A stretch of 64,000 bases of DNA from CAVVDY01 sp963815775 (GCA_963815775.1 CAWFIB010000001.1:1-64000); one strand, 5' to 3'; positions 17,820 to 26,030 are shown, counted from the first letter of the stretch. Notes: generated by a model from the sequence alone, not told the origin. Numbers and translations are program-made.

Positions 17820-18612
17820 TTCCGCCATCAAATGGCGCGCGTTCTGGGGCCTGTTCCTGCGTGACCTTACCGTGCTGCGCCGGCAATTCGTCGCCTTCCT
17901 GATTCGCACCATCATGAACCCGCTGTTGTTCGTGTTCGTGTTCACCTACCTCTTCCCGAAGATCGGCCAGGGGTTCCAGAGCACCGCCGGCGCCAGCTTT
18001 GGAACGCTCATCCTGCCCGGCCTGCTGGCCATAGGCATCTTCATCCAGGGGATCATGGCCACCGCTTTGCCACTGTCGGTCGAGATTGGCGCCACGCGCG
18101 AGATTCACGACCGCGTGATGTCGCCGCTGCCGGTCAGTTGGGTCGCCATCCAGAAGATCATCTTCAGCGGGATTCAGAGCATTCTCGCCGCCCTCGTCAT
18201 ATTTCCGCTGGTGTACTTCATCCCGGTCAACCCGGTACACATTCACATCTTCAGTTGGCCTTTGCTGATAGCTGTTGTGCTTCTGGCCAGCCTGGTGTCG
18301 GGGGCGGTCGGCCTGACGATCGGGACATTGGTGCAGCCGCAGCACATCGCGCTGATGTTCGGCATCATCGTAGTGCCGGTGACGTTTCTGGGCTGCGTTT
18401 ACTACCCCTGGGCTATGATGCGTACCGTGCGCTGGCTGCAGATCCTGGTGCTGATCAATCCTGTGGTCTATATGAGCGAAGGCTTGCGCACGACGCTGAC
18501 GCCGTCGCTGCCGCATATGCCGGCGTGGGTGACGATCATCGCGCTGACAGTGAGTCTGATCGTGCTGAGCTGGGTAGGCATCAAAGGCTTTCTGCGGCGG
18601 GTGCTGAGCTAA
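17812..18612 (+). CDS. ABC-2 type exporter permease
   Basis: 266-residue membrane protein with about six hydrophobic segments (for example FVAFLIRTIMNPLLFVFVFT and GTLILPGLLAIGIFIQGIMA). DrrB-like features include the conserved EIGATREIHDRVMSPLPVSW cytoplasmic stretch. The start is a GTG preceded by GGGAGGG inside the ATPase gene, showing translational coupling. With the ATPase it forms a homodimeric-type exporter of unknown substrate. Confidence 0.92.
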   Translation: MTDSAIKWRAFWGLFLRDLTVLRRQFVAFLIRTIMNPLLFVFVFTYLFPKIGQGFQSTAGASFGTLILPGLLAIGIFIQGIMATALPLSVEIGATREIHDRVMSPLPVSWVAIQKIIFSGIQSILAALVIFPLVYFIPVNPVHIHIFSWPLLIAVVLLASLVSGAVGLTIGTLVQPQHIALMFGIIVVPVTFLGCVYYPWAMMRTVRWLQILVLINPVVYMSEGLRTTLTPSLPHMPAWVTIIALTVSLIVLSWVGIKGFLRRVLS

Positions 18613-18670
18613 GGCCTGAATTTGCGATAATGAGAACAGTCGAAGCTGATGTAGCTCCGGCATCGCGCGT

Positions 18671-18747
18671 GGGCCCGTAGCTCAATTGGAAAGAGCATCA
18701 GCCTTCTAAGCTGAGGGTTGCTGGTTCGATCCCAGCCGGGCCTACCA
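18671..18747 (+). tRNA. tRNA-Arg (anticodon TCT), CCA encoded
   Basis: All parts fold: acceptor GGGCCCG/CGGGCCT (with one G-T end pair), D-arm GCTC...GAGC, anticodon stem TCAGC/GCTGA around loop CTTCTAA, giving anticodon TCT for AGA codons, T-arm GCTGG-TTCGATC-CCAGC, discriminator A and encoded CCA at 18745-18747. From base 18702 to 18749 the sequence is repeated exactly at 20536-20583, which marks the gene as an integration site. Confidence 0.97.
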
Positions 18748-18749
18748 GA
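18702..18749 (+). repeat. Left attachment-type repeat (within tRNA-Arg)
   Basis: 48 bases beginning ccttctaagctgagggttgc and ending gcctaccaga, identical to 20536-20583. The match stops on both sides (g versus c before it, a versus g after it). Contains the anticodon loop, T-arm, acceptor 3' strand and CCA. Confidence 0.92.
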
Positions 18750-18754
18750 ACAGT

Positions 18755-19789
18755 TCAAAACCAAGATTCAGCTTTTAGCCGATCCCAAGCCATCAATATG
18801 CGTTCAGGCGAGAAGATAGTACGCTTGCGCTCATTCCAAGAGTGAATCGCAGCGACCGCAAGCTCAGGACTATTGCTGCCGATGCTTTTGTCCTGAGTAA
18901 CGACCCAGTGGACGCTAGACAGAAGTTCCATCCCGTAAGGCGTCTCATAGCCGTCAATGAGGGCTGATACCCGCTCAAATCGTTGGAGAGTTTCCAATTC
19001 AGACGAGAGAAACTTTTTAGCTTCCGCAAGGGCACTCGGCAATACATACACCGAAGCGTCACGGCTACGGTCCCCGTATCCTCGCACGAAGTGTCCCTCA
19101 ATGCGTTGCAAAACGTAGTGAAGAGTTTCGCTATACGGTCCGTATACCTGTTGCTGAAATTCAAGCTTAAGCGGTTCGCCGGAGACCTGCATGAAATACG
19201 CAAGCTTTTGGATCTCCAGTAACGTTAAGCGATATCCAGGAATTGCATATCTCCCCATTAAGCCGATTATGGCGGCTCGCCCGGCCGTCATTCGAGGGCG
19301 AGTTGTTGCGATACGCATTTTGTCAGGTGCTGGAGCACCAGATGGAACGAAAAGTCGAACGTCAATCTCCGGGACCCCCTCGAACGCCTGAAGAATTCTC
19401 TTTCGCACATCGTTCCACTCTAGGCCGCCATTGCCACAGCCAAGCGGAGGCACCGCAATCGAACGCACCTTTTCTTTCCGGACAAATTCCACCAGTGCGC
19501 GTAATCCTGATTCGATGTCTTCCAGCTTCGACTTTCCCTTCCAGTGCCGCTTTGTTGGAAAATTGACGATCCAGTGAGGGTTGTGAAAAGTGTTCGTATG
19601 AAAAACAAACATCCGGCCGGGCTGAACTTCTCCGCGTTTAGCAGCCGAGAGATACGCCGCGAAGTTTTCGGGAAACGCAAGCTTAAACTGTAGCGCTATC
19701 CCTTTGCCCATAATGCCGACGGAATTCACCGTGTTGACGAGCGCTTCTGTGTCAGCATCGAGCAGATTGCCTGAGATTTCCTTGACCAT
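18755..19789 (-). CDS. darG: DarG-type antitoxin (macro-domain DNA ADP-ribosylglycohydrolase)
   Basis: Antitoxin that removes ADP-ribose from thymidines in DNA and also binds the toxin. 344 residues. The N-terminal macro domain (about 1-155) shows SGNLLDADTEALVNTVNSVG, GKGIALQFK, and VPPLGCGNGGLEW. The C-terminal part (about 170-344: GRYAIPGYRLTLLEIQKLAY, QQQVYGPYSETLHYVLQRIE) matches the toxin-neutralising region of DarG proteins. Its ATG overlaps the darT stop by one base (TGATG), so the two are coupled. The stop lies just inside the left attachment repeat. The macro domain alone could be another ADP-ribose hydrolase, but the C-terminal region and partner make DarG by far the best call. Confidence 0.93.
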   Translation of the reverse strand: MVKEISGNLLDADTEALVNTVNSVGIMGKGIALQFKLAFPENFAAYLSAAKRGEVQPGRMFVFHTNTFHNPHWIVNFPTKRHWKGKSKLEDIESGLRALVEFVRKEKVRSIAVPPLGCGNGGLEWNDVRKRILQAFEGVPEIDVRLFVPSGAPAPDKMRIATTRPRMTAGRAAIIGLMGRYAIPGYRLTLLEIQKLAYFMQVSGEPLKLEFQQQVYGPYSETLHYVLQRIEGHFVRGYGDRSRDASVYVLPSALAEAKKFLSSELETLQRFERVSALIDGYETPYGMELLSSVHWVVTQDKSIGSNSPELAVAAIHSWNERKRTIFSPERILMAWDRLKAESWF

Positions 19790-20406
19790 CAGTAATACCA
19801 GCGCGGCTCAACTCCGATCTCTGGAACATGAGCCTGATCTTTCAAAGCCTGGCAAACCTGTTTCTGGATTTTAGCGTTGTATGCACCGATATACGAAACA
19901 AGTTTCCATGGAACGAATTGATGAACAAGGAACTCCGCTTGACGCCTTCGCTTTCGGTCCGGGTCCTCGTTAGTGTCGAACCAGTATCTGGAACCCATGA
20001 CCTTCCAATCCACCTTGTCGAGATCTCCCAAATCACCGAAGAAATCACTAAACGCCATTTCAGCGTGACCTTCCGTGAAAACCCATTCCAGTCCTGAATC
20101 AGAGACGTCTTCGGCCGACGACACGAGGTGCACAACCGGTTCTTGTCCGCCGTCGTAGCCAACCACGGCTCCATTGTGGATTGCATACAGCATTGGCGAC
20201 CGCGCGGCGAAGTAAAACGGAACGTAGTCACCCAAAGTTCCATTCGGAGGCAGAGGCACGACCCGTGCCATTCGGCGCGCCTTAATGTGCTGATGCCCGA
20301 TCTGGACGGACTTCAACTGCTGGGCGTTTCTGTCGCAATGCAAGCCTCCCTGCTCCAAAATTCCCGCCAAGTTGCGCATATGCGTGATGTGGTAGATGCG
20401 CGTCAT
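19789..20406 (-). CDS. darT: DarT-type toxin (DNA thymidine ADP-ribosyltransferase)
   Basis: Toxin that transfers ADP-ribose from NAD+ onto thymidine bases in single-stranded DNA, blocking replication; DarTG systems act in phage defence. 205 residues, normal length. Family features are the N-terminal IYHITHMRNLAGILEQGGL (NAD pocket), the YVPFYFAARSPMLYAI strand, and the catalytic Glu158 in RRRQAEFLVH. All expected parts are present, so the toxin looks intact. First gene of a two-gene operon with darG inside the tRNA-bounded island. The start ATG lies 129 bases from the right repeat; a TACAAT at about 15-20 bases before the start could be the -10 box. Confidence 0.93.
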   Translation of the reverse strand: MTRIYHITHMRNLAGILEQGGLHCDRNAQQLKSVQIGHQHIKARRMARVVPLPPNGTLGDYVPFYFAARSPMLYAIHNGAVVGYDGGQEPVVHLVSSAEDVSDSGLEWVFTEGHAEMAFSDFFGDLGDLDKVDWKVMGSRYWFDTNEDPDRKRRRQAEFLVHQFVPWKLVSYIGAYNAKIQKQVCQALKDQAHVPEIGVEPRWYY

Positions 20407-20511
20407 CAGCGATCAGTGGTGAATTGTAACAGTCCACAAAAACAAATCTCGGCTTAGTCGAGCAATGGCTCAAATCCACCGAAGAGTGAGCTCGGCTGAG
20501 AGTGAAGGCGC

Positions 20512-20527
20512 AAAATAGCGCTATTTT
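20512..20527. promoter_or_regulatory. 16-bp perfect palindrome at the island's right end
   Basis: AAAATAGCGCTATTTT, 8 bases before the right 48-bp repeat and about 105 bases upstream of the darT start. It may be an operator for darTG or an arm site of the recombinase; no T-run makes it a terminator. Confidence 0.55.
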
Positions 20528-20535
20528 AGGAAATC

Positions 20536-20583
20536 CCTTCTAAGCTGAGGGTTGCTGGTTCGATCCCAGCCGGGCCTACCAGA
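20536..20583 (+). repeat. Right attachment-type repeat (tRNA-Arg 3' fragment)
   Basis: Exact copy of 18702-18749. It lacks the 5' half of a tRNA (no D-arm or 5' acceptor strand upstream), so it is not a functional tRNA gene. Confidence 0.92.
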
Positions 20584-20787
20584 GTTCTCGATTGTCTCGG
20601 CGACGCCAGCGTCCACGCGGCGGAATGACGTCATCAAAGCGTGGCCGAGGAGAGAGCAACAACTGCTTCAGTCCCGCCTGCGAGCGTTTCTTGGCGATCG
20701 GTTGGGCCGATTCGCCACATTTGTGATTCGCTTTATCCACTTTCAAAGCCTATCACCACACCGCCTTCCTGCTTCTAATCAAGCAGC

Positions 20788-21390
20788 ATGACCGTCGCTC
20801 GCTGTGCCTCTGCTGTTCTGCTGTCACTTGCCGTTCTCGCAACTCCACTGTTCGCAGTCCCGGTAAGTATTCATGTCGTGGGATCGAATGGTGAGCCGCT
20901 CGCCGGAGCGCTCATCATCGTTCAACATCTGCAGAACACTGCGGAGCACGAAGTCTCACGCGAGCTGACCAATGCGCAGGGGCAGGCCGAACTGAAGGAC
21001 CTGCAGCCGGGGCTTTATCGGGCTATCGCCACTGATCCGTATCGCTCATGGAGGACGGAGGTGCGCGAATTCCTGGTCAAGGACCAGCCGGTCACGATCG
21101 ACCTGCAGCTCACGCATGAGGCGACCGACGACCCCGACGTGGCCGTTGTCGGCAGGCTCACGGTTCACGTCCTCGACGCTTCAGGCGAGCCCGCTCAGGA
21201 TGCGGAGGTGCTGCTGCGCGACGCGGAGGCGCATCCCGATTCTGAATATTGGGGAACGACAAATGCCAGCGGAAGGGTAAGTCTCGATGTGACGGCGAAC
21301 TCCTCCGTGCTGGTGGTTATCTACGATGGCCGGCTGTACAGGTTTCCTGCAAATAGCGTCGACACCGAGCGTATGGTGCGCCTGCGATAA
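20788..21390 (+). CDS. Secreted protein with two carboxypeptidase-regulatory-like domains
   Basis: 200 residues. Residues 1-23 (CASAVLLSLAVLATPLFA) are a signal peptide. Two beta-sandwich repeats follow: about 24-115 (VSIHVVGSNGEPLAGALIIV, then LTNAQGQAELKDLQPGLYRA) and 125-200 (LTVHVLDASGEPAQDAEVLL, then TTNASGRVSLDV). Such modules are common in acidobacterial envelope proteins and as N-domains of Oar-type receptors. No enzymatic motif is present; it may be structural or carbohydrate-binding. It stands alone beyond the island. Confidence 0.75.
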   Translation: MTVARCASAVLLSLAVLATPLFAVPVSIHVVGSNGEPLAGALIIVQHLQNTAEHEVSRELTNAQGQAELKDLQPGLYRAIATDPYRSWRTEVREFLVKDQPVTIDLQLTHEATDDPDVAVVGRLTVHVLDASGEPAQDAEVLLRDAEAHPDSEYWGTTNASGRVSLDVTANSSVLVVIYDGRLYRFPANSVDTERMVRLR

Positions 21391-21399
21391 CGGCGGGGT

Positions 21400-22200
21400 C
21401 TAGGGCGAGGGAAGGATCTCTAACTGCCGTGCGTGGCACTCGCGCACTGCGTCGCCGCAACTCCGGTACTGCAAGTCTTTTGTCAGGCAGACATCCACTC
21501 CGAGGAACTCTCCTTTGCGGCATGAGACTCGGAAGGAGTCGGCGGCTGCCCCATTGGAGGACGCGAACTTCTGCTCAATCTCGTTGGGACTCGCTTGAAT
21601 GGCTTGCTCCGGATGTTGGTATTCGGCTGGGACCTTGAGATCTGCAAACGCTCGTTGCATGAGCGAGAAGTACTCTCGCGGGGCCAGTCCGCTGCACGTG
21701 CCGTGGATGGCCCACTCGTGCTGAATCAGCCCGCGCGCCGGCATGATGGGCAGCGTCTGGCGGATGACGTCGTAGGTGACGGGATTCGCCGCCGTGCAGC
21801 TTACCGGATAGGTACTGTCGTTGTTCTGCGGCCACAGCCCGTGGACGACGAACCCGTAATGCCGCGACGGATCGCATTCGCCGGCGCTGCGGTTTTCGTG
21901 GCTGGCGCAGAACTGCGGCGCCCACGACAGCGCCAGCACGTAGAAGTCGAACTTGCTGGTGGCTGGACCCGCGTCGATGGTGGCTTCTGGTTCGTGCTCC
22001 GGGCGACTGGCAGCCGATGCAACACCCGAATCACGATGCGGCTGAGACGATGGACTCCGAAACGGCGCGGCATTGCGGGGCGGCTCCAGGGATTTCGCCT
22101 GATTGCGTCCGCAGGCACTCATCGCCACCACTGCCACCAGCAGCGCACCACCTCCGGCCTGCCATCTCTTGCGCAACACTCTTTCCATCGTCGCCTTCAC
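21400..22200 (-). CDS. Ribonuclease T2 family lipoprotein
   Basis: Broad-specificity secreted endoribonuclease. The lipobox VVAMSAC gives Cys30, so the enzyme is likely membrane-anchored outside the cytoplasm. After a 50-residue low-complexity spacer the T2 fold begins at FYVLALSWAPQFC (about 87-98). Active-site segments are FVVHGLWPQN (His120) and HEWAIHGTC (His161, Glu162, His166), all intact. The first codon is a GTG that overlaps the stop of the M48 protease gene (GTGA), indicating coupling; the ATG at 22188 is an alternative. Confidence 0.93.
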   Translation of the reverse strand: MKATMERVLRKRWQAGGGALLVAVVAMSACGRNQAKSLEPPRNAAPFRSPSSQPHRDSGVASAASRPEHEPEATIDAGPATSKFDFYVLALSWAPQFCASHENRSAGECDPSRHYGFVVHGLWPQNNDSTYPVSCTAANPVTYDVIRQTLPIMPARGLIQHEWAIHGTCSGLAPREYFSLMQRAFADLKVPAEYQHPEQAIQASPNEIEQKFASSNGAAADSFRVSCRKGEFLGVDVCLTKDLQYRSCGDAVRECHARQLEILPSP

Positions 22201-23471
22201 TTTACGAATTTCGGCGGCTTGCCTTCATCCCAGGGATCGTAGATTTGGGAGAAGATTTCGCGATCCGCGATGGTGGGATGCGACCACAACCACACCTCGG
22301 CGAACTTACCCACGTAAGGATAGTCGAGCGACCGCTCGCCCAGAATCTGGAACGACTCCGCCGCAGTGCGCTGCGAATCCGGAACCAGGCCGTGGATCAC
22401 CTCCAGGCCGTAAATGTCGGCTTCATGCTCGAAGTGGCGGGAGACGGTGTTGAATACGGGTTCGGTCGCAAACGAGAGCACGTAGAAGATCAGCAGCAAC
22501 AGCGGGGCAGAGGCGAAGTCGCCGAGACTACGAATGCCCCACGTGCTGCCCCTGCGCCGCATCAGCCAATTCGCCAGGCGGTAGGAGAAGTAGAACAAGA
22601 CCAGCAGCATGGCCTCGACGAACACGAAGCCCTTCATCAGATGGCCGAGTACGTAATGGCCCATTTCGTGACCAAAGACGAAAAGCGTCTGCGGAATGCT
22701 GAGGTGCCGCATGGTCGTGTCCCAGACTACGACGCGCTTGCTGGAGCCGAATCCCGTCACGTAGGCATTTAGCTCATTCGTCTTCTCGCTGGCCTTCATC
22801 TCGAACATGCGCGACGGCGGAATGTCCATGCCGGCGAGGTGCACGACGCGCTCGATCTGCTCGACCAGGTCGGCATGGTGGTCGATGAGCGGTTCAAACT
22901 TGTTGAACAGCGGATCGATCAGGATCGGCTGAATGAAGATTCCGAATAGCAGGAAGGGTATGGTCGCCAGCCAGAAGTAGAACCACCAGCGGCGCGGACT
23001 GCGGCGCAGCACACCATAGAGGACCCAGCCAAGAATGGTCGCGGCCACCAGGTTGATGGCCAATCCCTTTGCCCAGTCGCTGTACCATGAACCCCACTGC
23101 TGTACGGAGAGCCCGTACTCCAGACTGATGTGGTGGCGATAGACAGCGAAGGGAAGTTGCAATACCTCCAGGGTCACCAGAAAGAGCACAACGAACAGGG
23201 CGGCGCGCACCAGCCAGAGGCGGGAGAGATGCTCGGCGAAGTCGCGCAGGTGGGCGCCGAAGCGCGTGCGCAGCATCAGCCACAGCACAAGAAAGACGTA
23301 GAAGGTGACGATGAGGTACAAGGAGACGTCGATGCGATAAAGGGCGTGGGCCTGTGCCAGTTTGTCAGGCGGCAAAGTGTAATGCAGCAGGCCGTTGGCC
23401 TGCACGGTCGCGCTTGGGGCTTTCGTGTCGCCCAGCAACGCGACGCTTAGCACATGGATGGCATGCACCAT
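22197..23471 (-). CDS. M48 family (Ste24/CAAX protease-like) membrane metalloprotease
   Basis: 424-residue zinc protease in the membrane. Hydrophobic segments are at about 51-67, 86-108, 138-156 and 163-183, followed by the catalytic FGHEMGHYVLGH (HEMGH 268-272), two further membrane segments, and the third ligand region near HEADIYGLEV. This is the Ste24p-type architecture with a large internal chamber, rather than the shorter HtpX form. Bacterial members are thought to help clear membrane proteins; substrates are unknown. It overlaps the RNase T2 gene by four bases. Confidence 0.9.
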   Translation of the reverse strand: MVHAIHVLSVALLGDTKAPSATVQANGLLHYTLPPDKLAQAHALYRIDVSLYLIVTFYVFLVLWLMLRTRFGAHLRDFAEHLSRLWLVRAALFVVLFLVTLEVLQLPFAVYRHHISLEYGLSVQQWGSWYSDWAKGLAINLVAATILGWVLYGVLRRSPRRWWFYFWLATIPFLLFGIFIQPILIDPLFNKFEPLIDHHADLVEQIERVVHLAGMDIPPSRMFEMKASEKTNELNAYVTGFGSSKRVVVWDTTMRHLSIPQTLFVFGHEMGHYVLGHLMKGFVFVEAMLLVLFYFSYRLANWLMRRRGSTWGIRSLGDFASAPLLLLIFYVLSFATEPVFNTVSRHFEHEADIYGLEVIHGLVPDSQRTAAESFQILGERSLDYPYVGKFAEVWLWSHPTIADREIFSQIYDPWDEGKPPKFVK

Positions 23472-23602
23472 GGGAGAAAAGCGGAGTGTAGCACGTCAGG
23501 GGCAGACCGGTCGCGAGAAGCTTTCAAACCCGCCGGAGAGGCTCTTTCGCTGCGAAGAGCAAACTGTAAAGCTCACATAATAAGTATCTTGTGCGATTTC
23601 CG

Positions 23603-23630
23603 TTGACTTTCGCCAGCCCGGAGTTAACAT
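23603..23630 (+). promoter_or_regulatory. Candidate promoter of the yeiH-like gene
   Basis: TTGACT (23603-23608), a 16-base spacer and TAACAT (23625-23630). A start of transcription near 23637 would give a leader of about 139 bases beginning just before the paired region. Confidence 0.5.
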
Positions 23631-23644
23631 ACAAGTATCACCTC

Positions 23645-23714
23645 CGATCCAATTCAGGATCGAATGGGCCTGAGGTCAAGGAAAATGTCACCGCTCCTTG
23701 GCACCAGGCCCATT
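23645..23714 (+). ncRNA. Structured 5' leader, possible orphan riboswitch
   Basis: Two hairpins abut exactly. The first is CGATCC-aattca-GGATCG (23645-23662). The second has an outer 10-bp stem AATGGGCCTG (23663-23672) with CAGGCCCATT (23705-23714), an internal loop, then CAAGGA (23677-23682) with TCCTTG (23695-23700) closing a 12-base loop aaatgtcaccgc. It ends TTTTAGTT and lies 61 bases before the transporter's ATG. It matches no riboswitch consensus I can recall. Confidence 0.5.
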
Positions 23715-23775
23715 TTAGTTACTATGGAAGAACGCCCGGGCACTCGTCGGCGCCACGTACCATAAACGTCCCTGA

Positions 23776-24699
23776 ATGAAATCCAAGATCCTGTTTGTTG
23801 TGGGCCTCTTATTTTGTCTCACCCCCTGGGCGTCGCCGCCGATGGCATTATTAGTTGGGCTGGCATTTGGCGCGGTGGCCCGCCACCCTTATCCCGGAGA
23901 AGCGCGCCAAGTCTCCCGATACCTGCTACAAGCAGCCGTCGTCGGGTTGGGCTTTGGCATGAACTTGCAACAAGTGGTGCGCGCCGGTAAAAGCGGCTTC
24001 GTCTACACGGCGGTTGGGATTGCCTTCGCCCTGACGGTGGGTACTCTGATCGGCAAACTGGTCGCGGTGCAAGGCCGGCCGGCGTTCCTGATCTCCACCG
24101 GCACGGCGATCTGCGGCGGCAGCGCTATTGCCGCGGTAGGTCCTGTCGTGGGAGCCGACGAGGACGAGATGTCCGTCTCGCTGGGAACCATCTTCCTGCT
24201 GAACTCCATCGCGCTGCTGACCTTCCCGGCGATCGGGAGTGCGCTGAAGCTCTCGCAAACCCAGTTCGGGTTATGGGCGGCGCTGGCGATCCACGACACA
24301 AGCTCTGTGGTGGGCGCGTGCGCCAAGTACGGAGCGGTCGCCCTGGCCATCGGCACCACCGTTAAGCTGGCACGCGCGCTGTGGATCGTTCCCGTGACGG
24401 TGACGACGGCGGTAGCCAAGGGCAGCAAGACGAAGATTCAGTGGCCGTGGTTCATCCTCTTCTTCTGCCTGGCAGCGGTCGCGAATACCTATGTGTTTCC
24501 CGGGGCGAACTTCTACCACCACCTCAGCAACCTGGGCAAACTCATGCTGATCTTTACGCTGTTCCTTATTGGAGCGACGTTATCGCCGGCGGCGCTGAGA
24601 AAAGTCGGACCGCGACCCTTGTTACAAGGAGTACTACTCTGGATCGTCGTGGCGGTCACTAGCCTGCTGGCCATACGAGCAGGGTGGATTGCGATCTAG
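23776..24699 (+). CDS. YeiH/UPF0324 family membrane transporter
   Basis: 307-residue membrane protein with about nine to ten hydrophobic segments. Family signatures are LLVGLAFGAVARHPYP, LLQAAVVGLGFGMNLQQV, ISTGTAICGGSAIAAVGPVV, IHDTSSVVGACAKYG and the C-terminal LFLIGATLSP. The family is annotated as a putative sulfate exporter, with little direct proof of substrate. No LysR-type regulator, common next to yeiH, is adjacent; instead a structured leader precedes the gene. The ATG at 23776 has no obvious ribosome site. Confidence 0.85.
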   Translation: MKSKILFVVGLLFCLTPWASPPMALLVGLAFGAVARHPYPGEARQVSRYLLQAAVVGLGFGMNLQQVVRAGKSGFVYTAVGIAFALTVGTLIGKLVAVQGRPAFLISTGTAICGGSAIAAVGPVVGADEDEMSVSLGTIFLLNSIALLTFPAIGSALKLSQTQFGLWAALAIHDTSSVVGACAKYGAVALAIGTTVKLARALWIVPVTVTTAVAKGSKTKIQWPWFILFFCLAAVANTYVFPGANFYHHLSNLGKLMLIFTLFLIGATLSPAALRKVGPRPLLQGVLLWIVVAVTSLLAIRAGWIAI

Positions 24700-24713
24700 C
24701 TCACGGTGTCCGT

Positions 24714-25772
24714 CTAGTCCTTTCCGGCACCCCGTATTTTGCTGAGCATCTCCTTCGCCGGAGCCCGATACGGCCCATCGATGGCCGCGGCTTTCTCCAG
24801 CGCGGCGATGGACTCGGACCTACGGTTGGCTCTGGCGGCCGCATAGCCAAGGTAGTAGAGCGCGACCTGCTGATCGGCGGGATCGCCCTGCAGCAGCGTG
24901 ACCGCCGACTTCAATTCCGCCAGGCCGGTCTCACCCCGCCCGCGGGCGAGGTCGGCCCGGCCGATGGCGGTGTGCGCCAGCCCGGCATAGGACTTCTGTG
25001 TCTTGTCGGCGGGAGCCGGTCCGACCAGCTTGAGTACCTTCTCGGCATACTCTATGGCCTTCGTCGCCTGTTTCGGTTCTCCGGCGTAGGAGTTCGCCAT
25101 CATCAGCAGGGTGGGAATGTTGTCAGGATCGGCGGCCAGAGTCTTCTCGCCGTAGGCGCGCAGGCGGTCCGGCTGGTTGAGCTGTTGCAGGCTGTACAGG
25201 GCAAGCTGCGTCACCTGCGGCGCGAACTGCGACTTGGGGAAGGCGGGCGTGAACTGCTCGATCAGATCCATGCGCTGGTTGGGGTCCTGCTCGGCGACGA
25301 TGGCATTGTAGGCAGCGGTCTCGAGGAAATCGTAGTTCGACTTCACCGCGCTTTGCTGCTGCGGAGGAGTGGCGTGATAGACAGCCGCGCCTTTTACCGC
25401 ATATTCCACGGTCTTGGCGTTGTTCTTCATCGTCATGGCGAGGTTGGCATCGGAGACGATGAGGTCAAGGTCGTTGGGATAGTCCTGCAAAGCCTTGTCG
25501 CCCCAGTTCAGCGCGTTGTTCTTGTCGCCGTCGGCAACGTAGAGCTGCGACAGTTGCCACTCGGCATAAGCCACCGCCGCCTTGTTGGAGGAGTACGTGT
25601 TGATGAAGTCTTCATATGCCGCCATGCGCTTGGAAGCGTCAGGCTCGGCGGCAATGGCCGAGAGGGCTTTGTCCTCCGGCGTGCCCGCAGGGATGCTGAT
25701 ATGGGCGTTCTGGCCGAAGGCAGCCAGGGAGAAGAGAACGACGGCGATGGACACAAATTGCGGAAGACGCAT
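24714..25772 (-). CDS. Secreted TPR-repeat protein
   Basis: 352 residues with a signal peptide (FVSIAVVLFSLAAFG, cleavage near residue 20). The mature part is all-helical with tetratricopeptide-like units, for example SDANLAMTMKNNAKTVEYAV, LLMMANSYAGEPKQATKAIE and YYLGYAAARANRRSESIAAL near the end. It is probably a periplasmic scaffold; no catalytic motif is visible. Convergent with the yeiH-like gene with 14 bases between. I do not recognise a named family. Confidence 0.7.
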   Translation of the reverse strand: MRLPQFVSIAVVLFSLAAFGQNAHISIPAGTPEDKALSAIAAEPDASKRMAAYEDFINTYSSNKAAVAYAEWQLSQLYVADGDKNNALNWGDKALQDYPNDLDLIVSDANLAMTMKNNAKTVEYAVKGAAVYHATPPQQQSAVKSNYDFLETAAYNAIVAEQDPNQRMDLIEQFTPAFPKSQFAPQVTQLALYSLQQLNQPDRLRAYGEKTLAADPDNIPTLLMMANSYAGEPKQATKAIEYAEKVLKLVGPAPADKTQKSYAGLAHTAIGRADLARGRGETGLAELKSAVTLLQGDPADQQVALYYLGYAAARANRRSESIAALEKAAAIDGPYRAPAKEMLSKIRGAGKD

Positions 25773-26030
25773 ATCACACCTCCGCTTCGCGTCAGGACCC
25801 AGGTCGTACGCCTGCGCGGAGTATCTGTTTTCGAGGGAATACTAACGCGGTTGGCGCCGGGATGCTATGAATTTGCGCACACAGGGCAGTGAGGTTGGGA
25901 GGTAGAAGGGGAATGCTTGCCGGTCACCGGTGGCAGGAAGGCGCGTGTTCCCGCCAAGGTTTCCGTGTACCAGCCTACGATTACGCCGTTATGGTGAATG
26001 TGCCTGGCCGCAGTGAATTGCGCGGAACGG

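Larger units (their letters stand above)
18702..20583. mobile_element. Integrase-less mini genomic island carrying darT-darG at tRNA-Arg
   Basis: A 1.8-kb segment lies between two perfect 48-bp direct repeats, the first being the 3' part of tRNA-Arg from the anticodon loop onward. This is the usual signature of tyrosine-recombinase integration into a tRNA gene. The only cargo is darT and darG; no integrase, excisionase or relaxase fragment is present. darG stops six bases inside the left repeat, and the right end has a 129-base gap with a 16-bp palindrome. The DNA is visibly more AT-rich than its flanks. Mobilisation would require an integrase acting in trans. The repeat structure is direct observation; the history is inference. 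Confidence 0.85.
23472..23775. other. Intergenic region with promoter and structured leader before the yeiH-like gene
   Basis: 304 bases between divergent genes. Contains a promoter candidate at 23603-23630 and two abutting hairpins at 23645-23714. A 62-codon open frame at 23591-23779 crosses these structures and has no ribosome site, so it is not called. Confidence 0.6.

Noticed and set aside
20536..20583. A second tRNA-Arg gene
   Set aside because: Only the anticodon loop to the 3' end is present. There is no 5' acceptor strand or D-arm upstream, so it is an attachment-site duplicate.
23645..23714. A known riboswitch class (SAM, c-di-GMP, fluoride, THF) in the yeiH leader
   Set aside because: None of the consensus core sequences I know is present; kept only as an unassigned structure.
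23591..23779. 62-codon frame before the yeiH-like gene
   Set aside because: It crosses the promoter and both leader hairpins, has no ribosome site and no protein-like pattern.
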